NCBI GenBank assembly: GCA_028284445.1
Contig: JANQRS010000073.1
Coordinates: 1-48,889, forward strand
Origin: Calditrichia bacterium
GTDB lineage: Bacteria; Calditrichota; Calditrichia; RBG-13-44-9; J075
Length of the DNA stretch: 48,889 nucleotides
Direction: 5' to 3'
The notes beneath the pieces were generated by a model that was not told where the DNA came from, ran no database searches, and saw only the letters and a list, made by a program, of their open reading frames with translations. Made by a program: the position numbers and the translations under genes. Shown piece after piece: positions 18,969-28,100 of the stretch. Each line of letters opens with the position of its first letter. Position 1 is the first letter of the stretch.

Positions 18969-20894
18969 ATGAAATATTATGCACAAATCCTTCAAAGATT
19001 GGGCGTTTACTGCGCTGTTTTCAGCATTTTCATGAGTCTCTATGCGCCACAAATGCAGGCTCAGACCCAGGATGGAGGAACTGAAAATATCGTTCAGGAA
19101 GTAGGGGCCAGCGCCCGTGCTTTTTCACTCGGACGAGCATATTCTGCGGTTGTCGATGATCCTTCAGCGGTATTCTGGAATCCGGCCGGCCTGGAATATG
19201 TCCCACGCATGTCGCTCGAACTCTTTCATACGCCGCTCGTAGAGGGTGCGATATATGACTTTATCGGATTTGCCTATCCAACCCTCAATTTCGGAACCGT
19301 TGGCCTGGGGCTAACCCGTGTCGGTGCAGGTGGTGATATCATCCTCAGGGATACGCGTGGCGCCGTTTTAAACGCCGGCGATCCGGCTGATATGGATTTC
19401 ATCGAAGTTTACGTGTCTTACGCCAAGCAGTTACCTTTGAATATTGCTGCTGGTATTACCTATAAAGTGCAACGCCAGAACTTCAGCGGCACAAATGATC
19501 GCAATAGTGCCTTTGGATTGGATGCCGGTCTAATGTATCGACCCAATTTCGAATCAGCGATTCTGAAGAATCTCAGCGTGGGGCTTCAATTTCAAAATCT
19601 TTACCGTCCGCCGCTGAAGCTGGGTATTACCGACGATACATTACCTTATCGTTTTTCCCTTGGCCTGATGAAGGCAATTCCGGTAGGCCTGGACGGTAAG
19701 CTGAACGTCGCCGTTGACTTTGTCAAAGGTGAGTTCCTCGGCGGAAAGATTCATGCCGGCACTGAATACATCTTCCGTAACGTCGGCACTGTTCGTCTCG
19801 GATTTGATGAGAACACACCGGTCTTTGGCGCTGGTATGACGTACAAAATGGTCGACATTGATTATTCTTTTGGGAATTTAGGCACTGATGATGCCTTCCC
19901 GGCACAGCATCGTTTTTCGCTGACTTTCAATGTCGGTTATTCACGGGAAGAAAAAGTGCAGTTAGCGCTTGAAGAACGATTGCGCAGAGAAAAAGAACTG
20001 GTCGAAAATACCAAAGAAGAGGAACGTCGCCGCCGTGTTGAGCAAGCGATGAACAAAGGAACGGAAGACCTGAATGCCGGACGTATTTTTGAGGCGAGCA
20101 CTCAATTCCAGCAAGTAATCGCCGACGATCCTTTTAATAAGCGAGCAAAAGTTTTTTACGATAGCGTGCGGGTTTTAATTGAGTCTGAGTTTGAGGAACG
20201 TCAGCAGGAAGCCATTAGTCAGGCTGTTGACTCGTTGACTGCCGCAGAAAATCGGCGCTTTGCCAAACTGCACTTCGATAAAGGGGAAATCTTCCTGGGC
20301 AACAAACAGTTTAATGATGCCCTTAAGGAATTTAACCTGGTATTGGAACGGGATCCCGAGAACCAGGTGGTGGTTGATGCTATCAACTCAACCAGACGGC
20401 GTCTGAATCAGGAAGTTCGGACGCTGGTTACTCGCGGACGGCAGGAATTCCAAAGAGGTAATTATTCAGCGGCCCTGGAAGTGCTGAGCGAAGCCCGGGT
20501 GCTATCACCGGATTCCGAAGAGCTGAAAAAGGACATTACGACCCTTGCGAATCGCATTCGCATTCAGGAATATATTCAGCGTGGTCTGACCTTGATGCAA
20601 CAGGGTGATTTACAAGAAGCACTGAACGTCTTTGACGAAGCACAAACGCTGGATCCGACCAATGAAGCGATTCGTGGCTTTATCGAACGGACCCGGCGCG
20701 GTATGGGGATCGGAACGGAAGATATGGATCCCGAATCGGAGCGTCAGTATATTATTGCGACCGACTTGTTCCTGAAGGGCCGCTACCGCGAAGCACTTGA
20801 TATTTGGCAAAAATTGGCGGAGAAGTATCCGCACACCAAGAAAGTTCAGGAAGCGATCAAAACAGCTGAAGAACGAATCAAACGGACCCAGTAA
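18969..20894 (+). CDS. PorV-like outer-membrane barrel fused to periplasmic TPRs
   Basis: This 641-residue protein has a signal peptide (ending near APQMQAQ, about residue 32). The following barrel domain (about 35-325) carries the PorV/PorQ (UPF0164-like) signature at its start: GASARAFSLGRAYSAVVDDPSAVFWNPAGL. Repeated aromatic-ended beta strands follow. After an Arg/Glu-rich helical linker (about 330-365) come tetratricopeptide repeats to the C-terminus, for example GTEDLNAGRIFEASTQFQQV, ALKEFNLVLERDPEN and ALNVFDEAQTLDPTN. In type IX secretion PorV is the barrel that shuttles cargo bearing a C-terminal sorting domain. The gene directly follows the giant protein, which ends in such a domain, so a role in its export or anchoring is a reasonable inference. 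The TPR half would sit in the periplasm. No strong Shine-Dalgarno is seen; 65 bases separate it from the giant gene. Confidence 0.87.
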   Translation: MKYYAQILQRLGVYCAVFSIFMSLYAPQMQAQTQDGGTENIVQEVGASARAFSLGRAYSAVVDDPSAVFWNPAGLEYVPRMSLELFHTPLVEGAIYDFIGFAYPTLNFGTVGLGLTRVGAGGDIILRDTRGAVLNAGDPADMDFIEVYVSYAKQLPLNIAAGITYKVQRQNFSGTNDRNSAFGLDAGLMYRPNFESAILKNLSVGLQFQNLYRPPLKLGITDDTLPYRFSLGLMKAIPVGLDGKLNVAVDFVKGEFLGGKIHAGTEYIFRNVGTVRLGFDENTPVFGAGMTYKMVDIDYSFGNLGTDDAFPAQHRFSLTFNVGYSREEKVQLALEERLRREKELVENTKEEERRRRVEQAMNKGTEDLNAGRIFEASTQFQQVIADDPFNKRAKVFYDSVRVLIESEFEERQQEAISQAVDSLTAAENRRFAKLHFDKGEIFLGNKQFNDALKEFNLVLERDPENQVVVDAINSTRRRLNQEVRTLVTRGRQEFQRGNYSAALEVLSEARVLSPDSEELKKDITTLANRIRIQEYIQRGLTLMQQGDLQEALNVFDEAQTLDPTNEAIRGFIERTRRGMGIGTEDMDPESERQYIIATDLFLKGRYREALDIWQKLAEKYPHTKKVQEAIKTAEERIKRTQ

Positions 20895-20957
20895 AAAACG
20901 GATTGTTATTTCTGTATATAGCCAGTATTTTAACGCAAAAACCGGAATCATTTACGC

Positions 20958-23603
20958 ATGTTTAAGAACGTCTCCAAAGAAGAACTCGTAGTCCCAGCGG
21001 CAATGACGCATCTGGCTCAGATCCGTGATTTTATCGAGTCTATGGGGAGGAAATACAAGTTTGACGACAAGATTATCAACTCGTTCAAACTGGTTGTCGA
21101 TGAAGCGTGCACCAATGTCATCCGGCATGGCTATCTGGAAATCAAGGATGGTTATATTACCGTCCGTGCAATTATTCGCCGCCTGAGCCTCACTATCGTT
21201 ATTGTTGATCAGGGCAAGAGCTTTGATCCCCGCCAGGTAAAAAATCCTGATCTTGCGAAGTATGTGGATATCGGTAAGAAAGGTGGTTTGGGTATCTTCA
21301 TGATGCGGAAGCTGATGGATGATATCCAATATAATATTACCGAAAACGGGAACGAGCTTCGCCTGATGAAGAAGCGCGAGGCGCCCCCGCAGCACAAGTT
21401 GATCACCTGGCTGGATTCCTTATCGCTTCGTCGCAAATATTTCTACGGAACCACCCTCGGTATCTTGCTGCTTTCCGGTATTATTTACCTGTTCGCGACC
21501 CGCAGCATCGACTCCGACACACAACGCGAGGTCTTTACCGATGTGGGGGCGCTGGCTGACAACTTTGCCTCAACCAGTTGGGAACTGCTGGTGCCGGAAG
21601 AAAAGGATATCCAGCTCAATCTCAATGCCAAATCCCTGCTGGAAAGTCATGAGGGGCTGATTGAACAAGCAATCATCACCCGTAACGACACGATTGTAGC
21701 TTGCGCACCGTACTCAAAATTTGTTGATCGGATTCATCAGCCGCTTGGCTTGAGCTTGCCGCAGCCAATGGAAACCCTCGGTGCGGTAAGTATCCACGAG
21801 ATCATTTCGAACAATACAGACTTTCTTTTATTTGTCGCTCCGATTCAAATTGACGATGGGCAGCCCATTGGGCGTGCCTATGTGCAGATCAAAGCTGAAC
21901 GCATCAATGAATTGGCTGCAGAGGCCAAATGGAATACCGTTCTGTGGCTTGCCTTTGCCGTTCTTATTGCAGTGGCCAGCATGGCTGCACTTGTCACCTA
22001 CATTACCAAGCCCTTTCACAAACTGGCTGAATGGGTGCGTGATGTGGGGGTCGGACAGGCCGACCAGGATGAGATTGATATTGATGCCAGCGATGAAGTG
22101 GGTGAAATTGCCCAGGCATTTAACGAAATGACCAATAAATTCCGCGATGCCCAGCTCAGCGTGATTGAACAGCAGCGCATGCGGAAAGAGCTGCAGGTTG
22201 CCCAGGAAATTCAGCAGATGTTGCTGCCCGATGACTTCCCGGAAGTGATCGGTTACGATATTTCTGCCTATTACCAGTCGGCAAAGGAAGTCGGCGGTGA
22301 CCTCTTCGACTTTATGGAGGTGAATGATCAAAGTCTCGGCATTTGTGTGGCGGACGTTTCCGGTAAGGGGATTCCCGGTTCATTGGTCATGACCATGATC
22401 CGGACTTCGCTGCGTTTGGAAACGCGAGGCAATGACAATCCTGCTGATATCATCACCCGCGTGAATAAATTTGTTACGGACGACATCCGCAAGGGGATGT
22501 TCGTCACCATGATGTACGTGATTCTCGATTCGCGTGAACGCATGGTTTCTTTTGCAAGTGCCGGGCATAATCCGATGATCCTGTTTCGCGGCAAGAGTAA
22601 GGAAACCTACTATCTGAATCCGTCCGGTTTCCCGGTGGGAATTACCCTGCCCGACATCAATCTGTTTGGCGATAAAATTCAGGCGGATAGAATACGCCTG
22701 CACCCGGAAGATATTCTGGTTCTCTATACGGATGGTATCACCGAGGCCATGAACCCCAATCGCGAACTCTATGGAGATGAGCGGTTTCTGGCGGCTATTC
22801 GAAAGTATGGTCACCTGGAAGTGGCGGAATTTGTCAAGAAGGTGAAGGACGACATTGCCGGGTTTACCGGTGGTTATGAACAAAATGATGACATCACATT
22901 TGTCGCCATTAAAGAAAACATGGCTGCTGTCGATGTGAAAGTGAATATGTTCCGTGATCTCTTCGATACTGTCAAGAATGAGCGCGATATCAGTATTGCA
23001 GCAGCTTGTAAGGAAGCTGGTATTTCACCGACGACCTTTTATCGTTACCGCCGGATTTATCAGGAAGGCGGCTTCGATCTGCTAAAAGAGATGCTCCATG
23101 GCTATACAAATCTGGGTCTTCGGCATTTGAGTATTGAAGTGAAGACAAAAATGTACGATATTGTTCGCAACAACCCGGAGTTTGGACCCAAAAAAATAAG
23201 CGACTTATTGAATACCGAGCAGTACGGTTATACAGAAGTGTCGCCCTTACTGATATATGAAGAATTGAAACGCGCCAAGTTGAATACCAAAGAGCGTCGC
23301 CAATCGTTTGTAAAACGCGGCGGCAAGCAGCGTTTGAAGCCTCCGGGAACACCTTTGCTGACGCTCGATGGACAGGTATTGGTTGGCTTCCGCAGCGAAG
23401 ACAAGGCCGGCGCCTTTCCGTTCATGCCGCAGGTGCCTGACAATGAATCGATTAGCCGTGAGAAATTGATTTCCTCACGCGGAAAACGACCGGATAATGC
23501 CGCGTCTGGCGGCAATGGCAGAACGGTTACAGTAAGCGATAACGATGATGTCACGGAAGATGTCAATGTGGATAATGGCAGGGAAGAGCCTAACGACGAA
23601 TAG
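20958..23603 (+). CDS. Membrane kinase/SpoIIE phosphatase with transposase-type HTH
   Basis: This 881-residue regulator has five parts. Residues 1-137 form an RsbW/SpoIIAB-type serine kinase domain with intact N box (VDEACTNVIRHG), G1 (VDQGKSFDP) and G2 (KKGGLGIFMMRK). A membrane helix at about 162-180, a periplasmic sensor at 181-324 and a second helix at about 327-348 follow. HAMP covers 350-400. A PP2C/SpoIIE phosphatase covers about 414-655, with all metal-binding motifs present (VGGDLFDF, ADVSGKGIPG, SAGHNP, YTDGITEA, NDDIT). A double helix-turn-helix covers about 675-785 (AACKEAGISPTTFYRYRR, then FGPKKISDLLN), as at the N-terminus of IS481/IS630-type transposases. Residues 790-881 look disordered. 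It should phosphorylate and dephosphorylate a STAS protein, plausibly the one encoded 50 bases downstream. Having the HTH on a phosphatase is unusual. Domain calls are firm; the DNA-binding role is inferred. Confidence 0.9.
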   Translation: MFKNVSKEELVVPAAMTHLAQIRDFIESMGRKYKFDDKIINSFKLVVDEACTNVIRHGYLEIKDGYITVRAIIRRLSLTIVIVDQGKSFDPRQVKNPDLAKYVDIGKKGGLGIFMMRKLMDDIQYNITENGNELRLMKKREAPPQHKLITWLDSLSLRRKYFYGTTLGILLLSGIIYLFATRSIDSDTQREVFTDVGALADNFASTSWELLVPEEKDIQLNLNAKSLLESHEGLIEQAIITRNDTIVACAPYSKFVDRIHQPLGLSLPQPMETLGAVSIHEIISNNTDFLLFVAPIQIDDGQPIGRAYVQIKAERINELAAEAKWNTVLWLAFAVLIAVASMAALVTYITKPFHKLAEWVRDVGVGQADQDEIDIDASDEVGEIAQAFNEMTNKFRDAQLSVIEQQRMRKELQVAQEIQQMLLPDDFPEVIGYDISAYYQSAKEVGGDLFDFMEVNDQSLGICVADVSGKGIPGSLVMTMIRTSLRLETRGNDNPADIITRVNKFVTDDIRKGMFVTMMYVILDSRERMVSFASAGHNPMILFRGKSKETYYLNPSGFPVGITLPDINLFGDKIQADRIRLHPEDILVLYTDGITEAMNPNRELYGDERFLAAIRKYGHLEVAEFVKKVKDDIAGFTGGYEQNDDITFVAIKENMAAVDVKVNMFRDLFDTVKNERDISIAAACKEAGISPTTFYRYRRIYQEGGFDLLKEMLHGYTNLGLRHLSIEVKTKMYDIVRNNPEFGPKKISDLLNTEQYGYTEVSPLLIYEELKRAKLNTKERRQSFVKRGGKQRLKPPGTPLLTLDGQVLVGFRSEDKAGAFPFMPQVPDNESISREKLISSRGKRPDNAASGGNGRTVTVSDNDDVTEDVNVDNGREEPNDE

Positions 23604-23653
23604 AACATTAATATGTATTATATTAGGCAGTCCTTAATTTGACGGAGGAATGA

Positions 23654-24439
23654 ATGGAAGGCATACAAGTGTCTACCGCAGTTGGAGGCAGTAGGAATCA
23701 AATCTCAATCATCAAGGTTGGCGGATATATTGACACAACAACCTCTTCTGAAGTCGAACGTGCCCTGAACGGTTTGTTAAAGCAGGGGCGCTTCCAGATC
23801 ATTATAGATTTGGGCAATGTCGATTATATCAGTAGTGCTGGATGGGGGATCTTCATCAGCGAAATCAAGGCCATTCGCGAAAATAACGGTGATCTGAAAC
23901 TGGTGAAAATGATTCCCGATGTTTATGAAATTTTCGAATTGCTCGAATTTCATCATATTCTTGATGTGTATGATTCTGCACAGGAAGCAATACACAAATT
24001 TGAAGAATCGCAATTTGTAGAAGCAGTGCCGGATGCCGGTGTGGGACGCCCGCAGCAGCCTCAGCCTGCAGATCCCTTCAAGCAACCTGAGCAGCCTCCG
24101 GTTGCCCCGCCGCGCGAAACCCGCCCGCCGGAGCCGCAGCAACCCGCTGCGCCGCAGGTAAATCGGCCACCGATTCAACCTGAACAACCGCAAGCCCCTC
24201 AGCAGCCGGCTGCGCCGCAACAGCGGAGCCTTGCCGAATTATCGCTTGAAGATAAAATTCGCTATATTATTGCCCGCAATCCAGACATGGGCGCCTACAA
24301 AATCAACAAGCGCCTGAACTCCCCGGACTTTGGCTATACCAAAGTGGGTTGGTTTGGTGTACGTTCCTGGCTAAATCGCCTGGGATTGAATAGTCGCAAA
24401 AGCCGACGGCAGTTTGCAGCTCGTTTTCGCAAGCAGTAA
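23654..24439 (+). CDS. STAS anti-sigma antagonist with proline-rich linker and C-terminal winged HTH
   Basis: This 261-residue protein has a STAS domain at about residues 5-112. The motif VDYISSAGWG places Ser61 at the position of the phosphorylated Ser58 of Bacillus SpoIIAA. A Pro/Gln-rich linker spans about 130-192. Residues 196-254 form a helical domain that aligns without gaps over most of its length to residues 724-784 of the preceding phosphatase: both have LS-x-E-x-K, RN(N)P, G-x-x-KI, LN, GYT-x-V, LN and RRQ in the same order and spacing. This is the winged second half of a transposase-type HTH; the first half is missing here. A strong GGAGG Shine-Dalgarno precedes the ATG. It is the probable substrate of the upstream kinase/phosphatase. 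Whether it binds DNA is untested. Confidence 0.9.
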   Translation: MEGIQVSTAVGGSRNQISIIKVGGYIDTTTSSEVERALNGLLKQGRFQIIIDLGNVDYISSAGWGIFISEIKAIRENNGDLKLVKMIPDVYEIFELLEFHHILDVYDSAQEAIHKFEESQFVEAVPDAGVGRPQQPQPADPFKQPEQPPVAPPRETRPPEPQQPAAPQVNRPPIQPEQPQAPQQPAAPQQRSLAELSLEDKIRYIIARNPDMGAYKINKRLNSPDFGYTKVGWFGVRSWLNRLGLNSRKSRRQFAARFRKQ

Positions 24440-24498
24440 ATTGATGCATTGTTGACTGCTAACGAAACGAATTGCCGGCTCGACCGTAGAAGTTTAAG

Positions 24499-25164
24499 AT
24501 GACCAGAATACTACGCAGATCGCTGCTTATAGTTTGCTTGCTTCTTGGAAGTGTATGTCTTCATGCTCAAAGCCCGGTGAATGTCGTCCGCGTCAAATAT
24601 GACGGGGGCGGAGACTGGTACGGCAATCGCACGACCTTTGTCAATCTATTCGATTTTATGAAAAGCCAGCTATCGATGCAGGTAGCCAGCAAAGAAGCCA
24701 CACTCAGCATCCTCGACAAAGACTTTTTTCGCTATCCAATCGCCTACATTTCCGGTCACGGAAATATCAAGTTCTCTGATACTGAAGTGACTCGCCTTCG
24801 GGAATACCTGATCAAAGGGGGATTCCTTTGGGCTGATGATGATTTCGGAATGGATAAACATTTTCGTCGGGAAATGGAAAAGGTCTTCCCTGATCAGGAA
24901 TGGGTCGAAATCCCATATTCGCATCCCATCTACCATATCAACTATAATTTCCCTAATGGACTACCAAAAATCCATAAACACGCCGGTGGTCCCCCGCGTG
25001 GCTACGGACTCTTCCATGAAGGACGTATGGTGGCCTTCTACAGCTTTAACACGGACCTTAGTGATGGCTGTGAGAATGCAGATATTCACGAAAACCCGCC
25101 GGAAGTTCGTGAAGCTGCATTAAAAATGGGAACAAACATCATTCTTTGGGCATTACTTCAATAA
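24499..25164 (+). CDS. DUF4159 secreted protein
   Basis: This 221-residue protein has a signal peptide (ending CLHAQS, about residue 25) and the DUF4159 pattern: VNVVRVKYDGGGDWYGN at the start of the mature chain, then PIAYISGHG, LREYLIKGGFLWADDDFG and a C-terminal GTNIILWAL. The fold resembles a class I glutamine-amidotransferase-like domain, but no catalytic function is established. DUF4159 genes often lie in envelope clusters with MoxR ATPase, DUF58 and DUF4175-type genes. Here only the DUF4175 partner is present; the other neighbours are the partner-switching pair. It is likely co-transcribed with the next gene, whose ATG lies 26 bases beyond this stop. Confidence 0.87.
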   Translation: MTRILRRSLLIVCLLLGSVCLHAQSPVNVVRVKYDGGGDWYGNRTTFVNLFDFMKSQLSMQVASKEATLSILDKDFFRYPIAYISGHGNIKFSDTEVTRLREYLIKGGFLWADDDFGMDKHFRREMEKVFPDQEWVEIPYSHPIYHINYNFPNGLPKIHKHAGGPPRGYGLFHEGRMVAFYSFNTDLSDGCENADIHENPPEVREAALKMGTNIILWALLQ

Positions 25165-25190
25165 CCCCGAACGTGCAATCAGGACTTGTG

Positions 25191-28100
25191 ATGACGCAAA
25201 AAAGCATCGAACAGCTATATTCGAAGGCATATAAGGATTTGCTCGCTGTAAATCGTAAAAGCAGCCTGCTCAACCTTACCCGCACCTTGTTGTACGTTGC
25301 TCTCTTTACCGCATCTTTATTGCTGCTTTATGTCCTGATGGATCTGGCTTTCAGTATTTCCGTACCGGTACGAATAAGCTTCTGGGTCATTCTATTTGGC
25401 GCTCTCGCGATGGTTGTTATCCGTTATGTGATTCCCGAGTTACGCCGCGCATATGCACCCGTGGATAGCGAGCTTTTTGATCTTGCCCGGCAGATTGGCA
25501 AGCAGGATGATGAGGTTCAGGACGCGATCATCAACTTCCTGCAGATTTATGATACTCGCAAGCCGGATGGCGGGAACGCTTTTCGAAGCCTCTCCCTTAA
25601 GCAGCTCTATCAGACTTTTCGTGAAACAGATTTCTTCAGCATCATCTCGCCCGCTATTCTAAAGCGGCCGGCAGTCCGGTTGCTCGGGCTTGCCGGGGTA
25701 TTCCTTCTTTTGATGGGTATTGCGCCTGCGAACGTATCGGAATCGTTGCTGAAGGTTCTACAACCGACCAAATCTTTTGAGAAGCCCCTGCCTATATCGC
25801 TTGAAAATACCTCCGGCAGTATGAGCGTACTAAAAAACGAAAGTGTCACGCTGGCAGGGACGTACGATGGCGTTGCGCCGCATCGGTTGTGGCTTGTACT
25901 GGAAACGGCGCTGTTGGATAGCGATTCGAATTCTACGGATCGTATCGCATTACCGGTTACCGCCGGGAAACGCTTCAATTACGAACTGAATCATGTAAAA
26001 AACAGCTTCCGCTATTGGTTTGAGGCAGAACTCAATTTAGCAGATTTTCACGATCGACCGGCCAATAGTACGGTTGGTGAAGTGGCCGTGAAGGATCGCC
26101 CCTTTGTGCGGCATTTGCAGGTCAAAGTGACCCCGCCTGCTTATACTCGTTTGCCTGCCCGCTTGTTGCCGCCCAACGACGGTGAAGTCTCGGCGCTAAA
26201 GGGCACGCGGATTACGGTTGATATTGAAGCGAACAAGAAACTGGCTGAAGCCATGCTCCTATTTGATGATGATGCCAGTCTGGCCATGGATGTTGTTGAG
26301 AATCGTGGTAAAGGCAGTTTCCTGGTCAAGGAAGACGGCACCTACCGCGTGCATATTGCCGATCAGGATAGCATAAGTAATTATAAACCGGTGCAATACT
26401 CCGTGTTTGCCTTGCAGGATGAGATGCCCTTTGTGGAAATCACCGAACCGGGACAGGATCTTGAGCTCGGCAATGAGCTTGCCATTCCACTTTTGATTAG
26501 TCTACGCGACGACTACGGATTTCGCCAGCTAAAGCTGGCCGGGCATCATATTCATGCCGGCGGCGATGGCGATACTACCGCTTTTAGCATTCCGCTAACG
26601 TATCAGCTGATTGATCCGCAGCGGGCGGTGTCTGAGCATGCCTGGGATCTAACGCCCTTCTATCTTATTCCGGATGATTATATCGAATACTATGCCGAAG
26701 TCATCGATAATGACCGGGTGACCGGGCCGAAAGTTGCCCGCAGCAAGACCTTTGTCGTGCGCTTGCCGTCGATCATTGAGATTCTTGAGCGCTCAGATCA
26801 GGAAATTAGCGAAAGCCTTGAGGAAACAGACGATCTCCGCAAGGAAACCGAAAAACTCCGCGAAAAGCTGGAAGAGATTAATCGCGAAATGCTGCGCGAA
26901 AAAGAATTAACCTGGGAACGGCAGCAGGAAATTCAGGCGCAGATGGAGAAGCAGAAGCAGGCTGTCGAAAAGCTGGATGAAATTCGCGAAAACATTGAAC
27001 AGCTCACCAGCAATCTGCAAAAGCAGGACATGCTTAGCGAAGAGACGCTCGAGAAGTTCATGGAGCTGCAGAAAATGTATGAAGAATTGGCCACCCCGCA
27101 AATGCTTGAGGCCATGGAAAAAATGCAAAAGGCTCTTGAAGAATCCGACATGAAGCAGTTGAAGTCGGCAATGGAGCAGATGCAGATGTCGGTCGAGGAG
27201 TTCGAAAAGCGCATCGAGCGCACCCACGAGCTTTTCAAGCAGGTTGAGATGGAACAGCAGATGGACGAGCTGGTCAATATGGCTGAAAAACTGGCTGAAG
27301 AGCAGCAAAGTGTGAACGAAGAACTGCAAAAAGAAGATTTGAGCGATGCTCAAAAAGAGCAGCTGGCGAATAAAGAAGAAGCGCTGGAAAAGAATGCGGA
27401 CTATTTTGAGGAAAAGCTTGATCAATCGAGTAAAGAATTCGAAGAAATGATGGCGAAAACCGCTGAAGAGCTGGAAAAAGCCCGCGAATTTATGGAGCAG
27501 CAGGAAGTGCCGGAGCAGATGCAGCAGATGAGTCAGCAGATGCAGCAGAATGAGATGCAGGAAGCACAGCAAAGCGGCGAAAATCTGCAGCAGCAGCTCA
27601 ACATGATGCAAAGTATGATGCAACAGGCCCAGCAGAATATGAACCAGGCCCAAAAAGAACAGTTGATGATGGCCATGCAGAAGGTTCAGCAGGATATGTT
27701 GCGCTCCTCATTCGAGCAGGAGAAGATTCTTGAGCGCTCGCGGCAGTCTGATATGGCTTCCTCTCAGCTCAACGATCTGGCGCGTTCTCAGGCGCAAATG
27801 CGCGAGAATACCACCAATATGATGAGCCAGCTGATGGATATCAGCAAGCAGACCTTTTTTATTTCTCCGCAGATGAGTCAGATAATGACCTCGCTGATGG
27901 AAAATATGGAAAGCTCGCTGGAGAATCTCGCCAATCGCAACCCACGTGGCGCTTCCCAGTTTCAGAGCCGGGCAATGTCCGATTTTAATCGTGCAATTAT
28001 GTCGATGCAGAGCAGCATGAGTCAGATGCAACAGGCCGGCTCAGCTTCCGGTTTCCAGGAAATGATGCAGCAATTGCAGCAAATGGCCGGTCAGCAAGGT

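Noticed and set aside
22980..23310. Remnant of an inserted transposase gene behind the phosphatase gene
   Set aside because: The HTH module is in frame, has no catalytic domain or terminal repeats after it, and a homologous copy sits in frame in the next gene, so a genuine fused domain is more likely.
26907..27653. 248-codon minus-strand frame rich in Leu, His and Phe
   Set aside because: It is antisense to the Gln/Met/Glu-rich coiled coil of the DUF4175 protein, which explains its odd composition.
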